A stretch of DNA of 64,000 nt from Cephalotus follicularis (taxonomy: Eukaryota > Streptophyta > Magnoliopsida > Oxalidales > Cephalotaceae): positions 213,784-277,783 of the forward strand of contig BDDD01000541.1 in NCBI GenBank assembly GCA_001972305.1. Reading direction: 5' to 3'. Of this stretch, positions 35,161 to 45,113 are shown one piece after another. A program made the position numbers and the translations under genes. The first letter of the stretch is position 1. The number at the start of each line of letters is the position of its first letter. The notes under the pieces were generated by a model. It saw only the letters and a list, made by a program, of their open reading frames with translations. It did no database searches and was not told the origin of the DNA.

Positions 35161-36912
35161 TTATTGATAATACTTCCTCAGATGCTCGGCATTCCAAGCT
35201 CTGGCAATCTCCCTACCCCCCAAAGTTTCAAGTTTGAATGTTCCTGGGCGGAGGACCCTTTTGATCTTGTTTGGCCCTTCCCAGGCAAGGGCTAGTTTTC
35301 CTCTGGTACCAGTAGGATCTGCAATGGCTGAGTTGCGCAGGACTAGATCTCCTTGCCTTAGTGGTCTTGGGCTTACTCTTTTGTTGTAGTAACGACTTAC
35401 CCTCTGCTGATAGGCTACAACTCTGATTGCAGCCTTGTCTCTAAGTTCTTCCACTAGGTCGAGGAGGCATCTAAGCCCTTCTTCGTTGTTGTCTTCAGTG
35501 AAGTGCACGACTCTTGGGGATTGCATTCCAACCTCCACTAGTATCATAGCCTCGGCTCCGAAGCATAAACTGTAGGGGGACTCTCCTGTTGTAGTCCGAG
35601 GAGTGGTTCTATATGCCCATAATACACTTGGTAACTCCTCGGTCCACCTTCCTCTACTGTCTTCTAGCCGCTTTTTCAAGCCCGAGATGATCTCTCTGTT
35701 GATCACCTCGGCTTGACCATTGCTTTGAGGGTAGGCTACTGAAGCAAGCCTATGTTCTATTCTCCATTCTCTGCAAAAGTTCCGGAAGGCTTGGCAATCA
35801 AACTGCTTACCATTATCAGTGATAATCGTCCTCGGAACCCCAAATCTGCAGATGATTGACTTCCATACAAAACTCTCCGTGCTCTTCTCTGTAATAGTGG
35901 CCAAAGGTTCTGCCTCCACCCACTTAGTGAAGTAATCAACTGCTACAATGAGGAACTTCCTCTGGCCTGTTGCCATAGGTAATGGTCCGACGAAGTCCAT
36001 TCCCCACTGTGCGAAGGGCCACAGGGCCGTAAGTGATGTCAGAGGTTTAGAAGGCCTTCTACTTATGTTGGCGTTCCTCTGACACTTGTCACACTTCCTC
36101 ACTAAGTTTATAGCATCTTGATGCATGGTCGGCCAGTAGTAACCTTGCCTTAGGAGCTTATGAGATAAAGTCCTGCCCCCAGTGTGGTTGCCACAAACTC
36201 CTTCATGAACTTCTCTCAAAGCATAATCGGCCTCTGAGGGGTTCAAGCACCTCAACCAATGGAATGAGAAAGACCTTTTGTAGAGGATTCCATATCGGAA
36301 TTGGAATCTGTTTGCTCTGTAAACTAGCTTCCTCGTCTCCACGGGGTCCTCGGGTAGGATCCCATCCCTTAGCCAATTAATAAAGGGAGTCATCCAATTT
36401 GGCTCCTGAGGGACATCTATGTCCATTACCTCTGCTTGAGAGATCGTTGGACGATCCAGGTAGTCAACTAGCACTGTTTGATTTTTCTCCAACTCTTCTG
36501 TTGTTGCTAGCTTTGACAGTTGGTCTGCCCTGACGTTCTCTACTCTGGGTACTTTAACAATTCTTAAAACTTCGAAGGCTGACTTCATGCCCTGAAAATG
36601 GGATAAGTACTTCATCATAAGGTCTTCTCTGGCCTCATACTCCCCATTCGCCAAACCAACCACCAGCTGAGAATCACTTGAGGCTTCTATCCTCTGCACC
36701 TCCAAGTGCTTTGCAATTGTCAGTCCAGCTATCAGAGCTTCCCACTCAACTTCGTTATTTGTAGCTTTGAATTTGAACCTCAGAGCATACTCCAATGTCC
36801 AACCATCTGGGCTCGTCAATACTAACCCTGCCCCACTGCCAGTGAGGCATGAGGATCCATCCACTGATAACTTCCATATCCCCTTCTCCCTCTCGGAAGG
36901 GTTCTCCTCCAT
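35161..36912 (-). CDS. Gypsy pol, C-terminal part: second RNase H and integrase
   Basis: This frame is open for 583 codons and carries two domains. An RNase H of the type gained by Tat elements spans about residues 10-140, with acidic residues in SVDGSS, NEVEWEAL, SSDSQL and VRADQL. The integrase has the HHCC zinc motif (HEGVCGNH, then CDKC), a DDE core (MDFVGP, ITDNGK, NGQAEV) and a C-terminal domain to the stop. Integrase would insert the cDNA. All catalytic residues look intact. The upstream piece is out of frame by one base near 36960-36964 (a run of A on the coding strand), after which the true reading frame continues into this one. Confidence 0.9.
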   Translation of the reverse strand: MEENPSEREKGIWKLSVDGSSCLTGSGAGLVLTSPDGWTLEYALRFKFKATNNEVEWEALIAGLTIAKHLEVQRIEASSDSQLVVGLANGEYEAREDLMMKYLSHFQGMKSAFEVLRIVKVPRVENVRADQLSKLATTEELEKNQTVLVDYLDRPTISQAEVMDIDVPQEPNWMTPFINWLRDGILPEDPVETRKLVYRANRFQFRYGILYKRSFSFHWLRCLNPSEADYALREVHEGVCGNHTGGRTLSHKLLRQGYYWPTMHQDAINLVRKCDKCQRNANISRRPSKPLTSLTALWPFAQWGMDFVGPLPMATGQRKFLIVAVDYFTKWVEAEPLATITEKSTESFVWKSIICRFGVPRTIITDNGKQFDCQAFRNFCREWRIEHRLASVAYPQSNGQAEVINREIISGLKKRLEDSRGRWTEELPSVLWAYRTTPRTTTGESPYSLCFGAEAMILVEVGMQSPRVVHFTEDNNEEGLRCLLDLVEELRDKAAIRVVAYQQRVSRYYNKRVSPRPLRQGDLVLRNSAIADPTGTRGKLALAWEGPNKIKRVLRPGTFKLETLGGREIARAWNAEHLRKYYQ

Positions 36913-36928
36913 ACACTCCGTAGGTGTA

Positions 36929-37582
36929 TTATCTCCAACAAAGTCGGCCAGTACCTGAGATTTTGATTGCTGGTCTGGCTTCGAACTTCACATCATACTC
37001 TCCTAGTTCGACTGACCACTTGATTAGCCTGCCCGAGGTGTCAGGCTTGGCAAGAACTTGTTTGAGTGGTTTGTCAGTCAAGACCTTGATTGTATGGGCT
37101 TGAAAATATGGCCTCAATTTCCTGGCCGAGATGATCAAAGCGTAGGCATACTTCTCCACTTTTGGGTACCTCCCCTCTGCATTGTTCAAAGCCTTGCTCA
37201 CGTAGTACACAGGCCTTTGAACTTTTTCCTCTTCTCTGACTAGCACTGCACTCACTGCGCCCGAGGTGGCCGCAAGGTACAAATACAGGTCTTCTCCATC
37301 CTTAGGTTTTGAGATCAGGAGAGGAGAAGCCAAGTACTCCTTCAACTTGTCGAAGGCTGCTTGACAATCATCAGACCACGAGAATCCCTTGGGATCTCTA
37401 AGTATCTTGAAGAAGGGAAGGCACTTCTCTGCCGACTTAGATACAAACCTACTCAGGGCTGCAATCTTCCCATTTAACCTCTGGACATCCCTGATGGTTT
37501 GAGGTACCAGAAGAGTTACCACCACTGGATCATCGTGAGGAAGACGTACTCCCTCATAGTCCGCCTCTGAGAAGGTTATCAC
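36929..37582 (-). pseudogene. Gypsy pol, N-terminal part: protease start fused to RT end and first RNase H
   Basis: The first about 25 residues (TFSEADYEGVRLPHDDP) are the usual start of a Tat protease region. Directly after them comes VQRLNGKIAALSRFVSKSA, the usual sequence after the RT palm, and then the first RNase H (KILRDPKGFSW to about 36970). The protease active-site motif and the whole RT fingers and palm, including the YxDD motif, are absent. The junction is near 37505. The frame ends at a stop after a one-base shift near 36962. It cannot make reverse transcriptase. Confidence 0.85.
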
Positions 37583-37802
37583 CTCCTCATCTTCTCCAAT
37601 CCTTAGTCTTTTGCTGTGAGGGACTTGTTGTACAGCAAGGGACTGTCTCCCATAGGCCTTCCTTGCATTTGAATGGTCGCTCCCCGACGCGACCCCCCCA
37701 GAGATGGTGTGGATAACACCTCTGGGTTGTTGAGCTTGTTGCTCCTCTGGCTGCCGAGGAGCCTCTTCTCTTCCTTGTTCCCTCCTTCCTTGAGGGGCAT
37801 CT

Positions 37803-39035
37803 CTATCTACATATTTTGCGCAGGTGTCCCTTTCTAATCAGATCCTCAATCTGATTTTTCAGCTGCCTGCACTCCTCTGTATCGTGGCCGTGGTCACGAT
37901 GATACCGGCAGTACTTCTCCACATTCTTGTTCTCTGCCGGGGTCCTCAGCTTCTCAGGCCACTGAAAAGGGACTTTATCTTGCTCCACGGCAAGTATTTT
38001 GGTTCGTGTGTCCAGGAGGGGGGCAAAGGTATTGTAAAATGGTATTGGGGCCCCACCCTTGGATGTGCCTTCTCGTCTTGAAAGCTTATGTCTGAGGTCT
38101 TCCTTTGACAGGTCTGACCTCTCCTTCCTCTTCTCTCTTCTCTCGGGAGCATTTCGTGAATGCTCCCTTCTCTCCTCCTGATGGCCAGTCCAGGGTGTCT
38201 TTTGCTTCCTGGCCACCATTTCTTCCTCGGCATTGACATACCTCTCTGCCCTTTTCAGCAACTCTGCCATGTCTTTTGCCGGCTTCTTCAGTAGAGAAAA
38301 AGTGAATGATGAATTGCTCCTCAGCCCATTGTTCAAGGCTGCCAGAGCAAAGGATGGCTCCAGGTCTTTCACTGTGAGTGATTCCTTATTGAACCTGGTG
38401 AGGTAGTCTCTCAACGACTCATCTTTACCTTGCACCACGTTGATGAGGTGGGTGGAGTTTCTCCTCTGTGTGGTGCTGTTGAGGAATTTTGTCACGAACA
38501 GTTCCGTAAACTGATCGAAGCTCTTCACTGAATTCCTCGCCAAGGTAAAGTACCATGACTGAACAGCTCCAATCAAGGTCATTGGGAATCCCCGGCAGAG
38601 CATAGCGTCCGAGGCTTGATGCATCCACATAGCCTGGATGTATGAGCGTACATGTTGGATGGGGTCCGTGGACCCATCGTACTTATCAAGGTTTGGGTTT
38701 CGGAACCCACTGGGGACTGGCTCTGCTATGATCTCGGCTGTGAAGGTGTGTGCATTGATATTTTGCACCTCGGATAGGTGCCCCCCATGCCGTTCCACTC
38801 CTCGGAACCTCCTTTCTAAGTCTATAAGCCTTCTGTTCACTGCCTGCTCTACCTCTTCTATGTTCCTAACTCTGCTAGAAACATGTGACCCTCCAGCCAA
38901 TGAAGCTGGGGGATTGACCCTGCTCCCTCGGGTCGTGCCAGCTCTGTGCGGAGCATTGGAGCGTACTTGTGCCTCCTCTACTCCCCTGGCCTCCTGCCGA
39001 GGATCCACGTCCATGGGCTGGTGATGAGGATGCAC
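37803..39035 (-). CDS. Gypsy Gag (retrotransposon gag domain)
   Basis: This is 410 codons open throughout. A retrotransposon gag domain spans about residues 120-290 (RGFPMTLIGAVQSWYF, FDQFTELFVTKFL, LRDYLTRFNKESL), followed by a Lys/Arg/Glu-rich linker. A zinc-knuckle-like CRYHRDHGHDTEEC lies near the C-terminus. Gag would package element RNA. It looks intact even though pol is deleted, so this copy may still supply structural protein. A 65-codon leader frame at 39258-39455 (-) precedes it, and a 65-codon linker frame at 37603-37800 (-) follows. Confidence 0.9.
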   Translation of the reverse strand: MHPHHQPMDVDPRQEARGVEEAQVRSNAPHRAGTTRGSRVNPPASLAGGSHVSSRVRNIEEVEQAVNRRLIDLERRFRGVERHGGHLSEVQNINAHTFTAEIIAEPVPSGFRNPNLDKYDGSTDPIQHVRSYIQAMWMHQASDAMLCRGFPMTLIGAVQSWYFTLARNSVKSFDQFTELFVTKFLNSTTQRRNSTHLINVVQGKDESLRDYLTRFNKESLTVKDLEPSFALAALNNGLRSNSSFTFSLLKKPAKDMAELLKRAERYVNAEEEMVARKQKTPWTGHQEERREHSRNAPERREKRKERSDLSKEDLRHKLSRREGTSKGGAPIPFYNTFAPLLDTRTKILAVEQDKVPFQWPEKLRTPAENKNVEKYCRYHRDHGHDTEECRQLKNQIEDLIRKGHLRKICR

Positions 39036-39483
39036 TCTCCTAGGATCGTTGGGGTGATCCCTGGCAGTCGAGGACTCAGCTCTCTGAGATGCATTGATCT
39101 CAGGCCTCCTTCCCAGGGGATTGTTGTCCCCTGATCACCTAAGGGGAAGTTCATCTCCCCTTGGTGGGTTTCGCCTGACACCTCGGGGGTGCCTTGTCTC
39201 CACCTATGGCCTATGGGGGCCAGAAACTCCTCGGGCCACTTCCTGAGCAGGCCCTACTTACTGTTGTTGGTTGGCTAGAGTTGTGACCAACCGATCAGTG
39301 ACACGCTCCAATCCCTGTAGGAATTGATTGAGTTGCTCCCCTGTAACGAGAGCTTGTTGTTGAGCCACTTCTTGAACGGCTTCTGGTGGAGGAGCTATGA
39401 CCTCCTGTCGCTGGCTACCAGTGGCTTCAACCATGTTATTCTTCCTCGGAGGCATGGTTGTTGATGACTTTTTGTTGCGCTTC

Positions 39484-39500
39484 CCACAGACGGCGCCAAC
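39484..39500 (-). other. Primer-binding site of the Gypsy element
   Basis: On the minus strand GTTGGCGCCGTCTGTGG follows the LTR end TGTATCAACA. The embedded TGGCGCC start is typical of plant Gypsy primer sites, which pair with a tRNA 3' end. The tRNA was not identified. Confidence 0.75.
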
Positions 39501-40403
39501 TGTTGATACAGAAATCCTTCTCTCAACAGTATCCTACGTGGAGGACTTTTATTTGTTAAGAGAAACGCTAGTCACAGATGCCTTGAGGAAGATCTTGATC
39601 TCGGACACCTGCACAAGGTAACAGAAATGGTGGAAAGTCCAGGAGGTTGTTCTCCCGGGGACACTCCGACGCTCAAGTTAGATAAGATGCAGGTGAAACA
39701 ATGTACTTTGTAAAGTGAAAATGGCTAACCTTTGTTCAGTCTGTTGAACTTGTATTTATAGTGGAGTTTCGTAACTGATTGAGCGTGTAATTCGGATGTG
39801 ATCGTTATCCCCTAGGGAAATGCCGAGGATCTTGGTCATTCCCCTTATCTCCGCCTATAATGTCGTTGTTTCCTTTGTTTGTAGTTGATTGTGATTATAT
39901 CTCCTTATTTGGATAAGTGCAGATCCCGAGAAATCAGGTGGTGTTAATCCCCTTATCCCATAGATAAGGTTGAAGTCCTCCGTTTGCATGGCTGTTAGAG
40001 GGAATCGATTATGATTCTGATGCAGAGGTCATGGTCCTCTTTAGTCCGAGGACAAGAGTAGTTTGAATATGTCCGAGGAGGAGCTTGATAGTTTCTGTGT
40101 AGTGGAGGGAATGTCTTCTGTCTTATGTCTGGTAGATACTTTGGGCTGAGGAAGTCCTCGGCCCTTACACCTTGGATGTAGTCTTCTGCTTCTCAGTCCG
40201 AGGAGCGTTCTCGGACTTGAGGTCTCAATGTGTTCTCTTCAAAAAATAATGGTCCTCGGCTCCAGGTCCGAGAATGAGGTTCTTTGCCATGTGTGTGCTC
40301 CTCGGCACGGCTTGTTGATAAGCTCCTAATCCCTCATGGACAGCTGGCCATGTCTGCTGTGGACACGTGTCCTTCTTAATATAAACATATTTTCCCCCCA
40401 TCA
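39501..40403 (-). repeat. Right LTR (5' LTR) of the Gypsy element
   Basis: It is 903 bp, the same length as 29831-30733, with about 18 differences counted by eye. GTATT follows it at 40404-40408. Confidence 0.95.
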
Positions 40404-40878
40404 GTATTGTCTTACAAAATTCTAACCTCATAATCATTTATCTTATACTCACCATTATACAACCATAATTTCAAATAATAATAAACATCACTATTATCAG
40501 ACACTAATAAAATTTAACTTTTTTTAAGTAGTCTTTATCAAGTTATTATTTATTGTATAATCTTATAAATTGAGAAAATTTTAAAAATGAGATATGTATA
40601 TTGATTATTAGTGCAAAAGCAAAAAACATAATTGTTTTTATTTTTAACAGTTGAAATAGGAAGATGAAAAAAAAAATTAAGCAACAAAAACAAAGCTTGA
40701 GAAAAGAATATAAAATTTGTGAAGCATATTAATATGATATTTTATTTTTAGAATTATCTTTGAAAAACAGGTTTTTCTTTTAAAAAAAAATTAAACAGTT
40801 TTGATTTCTGTAAGCGGGAAACCACAAGCAAAATAAATATATCAAAAAATAACCAAAAGAGAGAGAGAAAGAGAGACA
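40404..40878 (+). promoter_or_regulatory. NDC80 proximal promoter and 5' UTR
   Basis: 470 bp of AT-rich sequence, after the 5-bp target duplication, lie between the Gypsy element and the NDC80 ATG. It contains an exact E2F-type site at 40814-40821 and a GA-rich leader just before the ATG. Confidence 0.5.
40814..40821. promoter_or_regulatory. E2F-type site upstream of NDC80
   Basis: GCGGGAAA, the complement of TTTCCCGC, lies 58 bp before the NDC80 start codon. E2F sites of this form drive cell-cycle genes in plants. Confidence 0.5.
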
Positions 40879-43800
40879 ATGAAACGGCAGAAGCACTACC
40901 AGCGAGACTCAGGGCCACCGGCGCGCGACTCCGATGCGAGCTTCGCTAGCAGCCGCCCATCCTCAGCCGGAATAGGCCGCGGCGGAAGCCGTTCCCAAAT
41001 AACGGACCCCTACACGAACCGCGAGAACCAGAGCGCCGCAATCCGCGTTATCAACGACTACCTCTCCTCACATTCCTTCCAGACCCTCCCTTTCCCACCA
41101 AAACTCCCCTCCGCCAAGGACATCACCGACACCCTCAGGTTCTTGCTCTCCGCCATCGATTACCCAACCCTCAAGCTAGAGGACGATCTCTTCCTCGTTT
41201 TGAAATTCCTTAATTGCCCCTTCAAAATCAACAAATCCACTCTCCGCTCCCCCAACTCCCCCCACAACTGGCCCACTTACCTGGCCGTCATCCACTGGAT
41301 GGTCCAGATCGCCTCCTACACGCGCCACGTGTCTCACGACTCACGTGCCATCGTGGAGAGCAACACCATGTACGCTTACTGGCTCAACAGTTACTTGAGT
41401 TACATGCACGGGGATGATGACTCCGTGGAGGCTTTGGATAGGGAGTTTGTGGAGAAGCTGGAGCGGGAACGGGACAGCGTGAGAGAGGGTGTTGGGGTTT
41501 TGGAAGGGAGTTTTAGGGATTTGGAGGTCAGGGCGGAGAGGTTGAGGACGGGGCCCACGGAGAAGGAGGGACTGGAGAAAGAGAGGAGGATGTTGGAGGA
41601 GGATGTGGGTAAATTCCAAGCCATGATCTCGGAGTTCAATGGGAGAATCGCGGCTATGGATAAGGTGATTGAGGAGAAAGAGAGGGAGAAGGCGGCCAAG
41701 GAGGAGGAGATGAGGTTGATTAGGGAGGAGAATGAGGAGTTGAGGAAGAAGGTGGACTCGCAGACTGTTAATTCGAGGGATGCAGAGAGGATGAAGAGGG
41801 AGCTGGTGGCTGTCGAGAGGGATATTAATAAGGCGGAGACTGAGAGGAATGAGTGGGAAGAGAAGGCTTGGGATTTGGATTCGAGTATTGGGCAGAAGTT
41901 TAAGGAGCTCGAGGCTGTTGCCATGGACTGTAACCAGGCCATTAGGAGGTTATTATCTTAACTCATTAACCAACTAAGTCACTTACTAACTGTTTATTAC
42001 GATATGGTGTTTATTTCCCTGATTATGTGTGTTTGAATAATGAGCATTCCATGATGTTCTGCTTTTATATTGGGTGTCTAATGCAATAACTTTCCAGTGT
42101 GAGTGATAAGTGATCTCCAATTGATTAATTTGCGTTTCCTATTAATCAAGATTATGCAATTGCCATTTTGATGTGTATTAGTTTTGCCTAACATGTCTTT
42201 CGTGACATGGGACACATTGATATGTTTTTTTTATGTCTCTTACTCCTCGCAAGTGTTCTTTGACATTATGTTCTATGGCCTGCACATTGTTTGAAGCTTT
42301 ACTGCCTCTCTGATATTCACGATAGAGGCGAATATTGAAATGTAGGTTATCACTTTTGCTATAGCAATGAACTATTGCAGTACCTTTAGTTTGCCTTTTG
42401 AACTTGAATTAATCTTTCATTTTTGGGGTTTCCACCTAATTCAGTTGTATTATTATTTTCTCTGATACTGGTGCTTTCTATTTGATGGTTTAGATTGAAG
42501 CTTGGTAACAATCTTCAATATGTATTGAATGCCAAAGGATCTACGCCTGGGGAGATCTTGGGGATTGACTACAAATCTACAATTAAGCCTGCACTTGAAG
42601 CTTTTGCTGACGGCATAAAAAAAAACTCCATGGCTAAGTTGGAAGAGTTGATTCCCCTTCAACAACAGGCATCTGAAATGGCTAGTAAGATAGAGGGGAA
42701 AAAAAATCGCATTGCGGCACTACAGTCACATATCGAGGAAGTAAGTGCATTTGAAGTAGTTATTCACATAATGAAAGTAATGCATGGATTTAAAATTTTC
42801 CTGCATCTTTGGTTCACTTGAGCTTTTCTATACAATATTAATATCTTGACATGACATTTTCATCTTTAAATAGCTTTGCTTTGAAGACATTAGTATTTTT
42901 GACGCATCAATTGCATCTAAGATTTTTTGGCTTTAATGCGACCCATTTTTTGAGGGAATGCATACATCTTGGAAATTCTTGTGCGTTCTTGTACATGAAT
43001 TATTGAGTAATGCATTTCCACTTTTCAGGTTTTACTTGGCAGCTACCAGATTCCCATGTTCTAATTGTTTGTTTATTTTTCATCTGTCATGACTGCAAGA
43101 AACCAAGAAACATCCTTTTTTTTTTATTTTAGCCTTTTGGAAAAATAGAAAGGAAGATTTAAAGATAAAACAGGAAAAATGAGTGTCCTAAATCAGAGTC
43201 AAAATCACCCTAAACTCTTATTCTTCTGGCATTAAACTGAATTTCAAAACTTCTTGGGCCCTTACTCATCTGTTTACTTCTGTAGACTACCATGCCCTGC
43301 ATCAATAGCGGATTAATGTGGAAGATTCATCTTTTGCTGCATTTATTGTGTCAGGTTGAAGGTCAATGTAGCTTGTTGAAGAAGGAAACTCAAGATTACA
43401 CTGATAGATGTGCAGCAGAAGCTAGAAAGATGATGGAGGATGTTCAGATGGAGGCCCATAACTTGGATATTATGGAAAGAGAAGCTGCAGAGCTCCTGAA
43501 GGTAGGCTCTTATTCTGTTTCTTTTTTACCATTTCTTTGAACGGTTTTATTTTGATGGGCCTCCTTATTGATTAAGGACTGAAATGAAAATTATGAGGTA
43601 AATGACATAATTTGTGCTAAATAATGTATTTTTGCGAGGATGATAATATGTCCATAAAGCAGTTTTCTGCCCATAGTTGTATCAAATTTGCAATCAAACT
43701 TTGTGAATTGGTCAGGCCAGAAGTGTTGATCTTGTTGTGACTAACTCGTCTGCTTTCTTGAAGGCCTCCGAAATGAAGTTGCAGGAAGTAACCAAGCAAA

Positions 43801-43994
43801 CCGATGATGAAATTCAGATTTGTGCCCGTGAACTATTCACGTTGGTCGATTCAGTTTCAAAGCACAAAGAATATATGGAGTCCAAACTTTCAGAGATGGA
43901 GAGTGATCTCTCTAGCACTGTCTCAGCTATAGCAGATGCTCACAGGGGTTTCATGTCAGCACAATATGGCATCAATTTTGGTGCAAGCCATTAA
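40879..43994 (+). CDS. NDC80: NDC80/HEC1 outer-kinetochore protein (4 exons)
   Basis: NDC80 is the microtubule-binding subunit of the NDC80 complex, with NUF2, SPC24 and SPC25, at the outer kinetochore. Exons: 40879-41948, 42494-42740, 43355-43501, 43764-43994; total 1695 nt, 564 residues, near the length of Arabidopsis NDC80. The N-terminal tail is basic and Ser/Arg-rich (residues 1-45), followed by the calponin-homology domain at about 50-155 (DYPTLKLEDDLFLVLKFLNC, NWPTYLAVIHWMVQ). A long coiled coil runs from about 195 to the end. Exon 1 is GC-rich compared with its flanks, as in many plant first exons. It is divergent to separase across the Gypsy insertion. The terminal exon also exists as a second copy at 47319-47549. 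Confidence 0.95.
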
Positions 43995-44877
43995 TCTCTT
44001 TATATAAAATGTACTTATTAATTGAATCTAGTGCAAGTTAGGAGGTTGTAGTGGCTTTATTGGCTGCAAGAGGGTCCAGTCAGCCACCAACTCGGTGCAA
44101 ATGACGTGACATGCATGCTGAGAATTAGAATTATAGTACATTGAACGATGAAAAAATGAAAATGTCAACGATGTGTCAATTTACTCTGTGCAATAAATAA
44201 AGAATTAATCTAAAGTATTACTTCAACAAATAGGCAAATAGAGTTCATACCTAATAGGTTCGCACGAATTTAGTGCATGTACGACACCTGTAGACGTCTA
44301 TGGGGACGGTTTACGAAAAAATTTGAAGATGATTTGATGAAAAAGAAAGTAAAACAGCTATAGGTTTTTTTAGAGATAATTTTGTTGCTTATGTATTAAA
44401 ATCTTCGGTTGATAATATAATTGTTTAATTTTGAGATGTGTATTATACTTCCATTAAAACAGACTTTCAAATTAATTATAATTTAACAATCATTGGTGTC
44501 TTTTTTGAAACAAAATGAAGTACATACATTATATCAAGAATGCAAGAGGGATTACATTGAAGACTAGATTCATGAGAAAGGACATTGATGAAATTAATTT
44601 TCATATTTGCTATTTTCTTGTGCTTTGCGAATAATATTTATGCTGATTTTCCATTGATAGTATAAAACTTTTAATGCTACCTTTTAAATTGGCTTTGTCA
44701 TTAATTTTAACATGTTATCACCAAAATATATAGGGTTTGTTATTCACATTCGCTTGAATTGTTACGTAACCATCATTTTTGTGTTAGTGCACATAAAATA
44801 TAATCAAGAAAACAAGCTATGTTAAAAAATATATATATATATTACAGTGTGATACTGAAAATAGGGATTTTTTCCGT
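43558..44877. repeat. Tandem segmental duplication, copy A (end of NDC80 and downstream)
   Basis: From GGCCTCCTTATTG in NDC80 intron 3, through exon 4, to TAGGGATTTTTTCCG, this stretch is repeated at 47113-48394. Exon 4 differs at about 8 of 231 positions between copies. Copy A is the one joined to the rest of NDC80. Confidence 0.9.
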
Positions 44878-45113
44878 GCGGTATTTGCCAAAAGTCCAGC
44901 CATCAAGAAAAGGATTGTTGGCAAAAAGGGAAACCCCGGTGCAAAAACTGTAAGAAGTTTGGTCACACCGACCAAACCTGCAGACTCAAGCAACAACAGC
45001 AAGCTGGTGTTTCCAAAACTCAAGAAGCTGAAAATCAAATTTTCTATGTCTGTCATTCAGCGACGGCAAAGAAAGATGATGTATGGCTAATTGATAGCGG
45101 CTGCACTAACCAC

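Larger units (their letters stand above)
29831..40403 (-). mobile_element. Ty3-gypsy retrotransposon, Tat-like, young, RT-deleted
   Basis: This 10,573-bp element has 903-bp LTRs with TG...CA ends and a perfect 5-bp target duplication. On the minus strand it reads: right LTR, primer site, gag (39035-37803), the start of a protease region fused to the end of RT/RNase H (37582-36929), second RNase H plus integrase (36912-35161), a tandem-repeat spacer, an antisense gene (31348-33824, plus strand), polypurine tract, left LTR. A second RNase H before integrase, an extra antisense gene and tandem repeats after pol are features of the Tat lineage. I count about 18 LTR differences in 903 bp, near 2%, so insertion is recent. 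The protease active site and RT catalytic core are missing, so it could only move in trans. Confidence 0.95.

Noticed and set aside
41341..41942. Minus-strand Ser/Leu-rich frames opposite NDC80 exon 1
   Set aside because: They are mirror frames of a Glu/Lys-rich coiled coil; NDC80 is certain on the plus strand.
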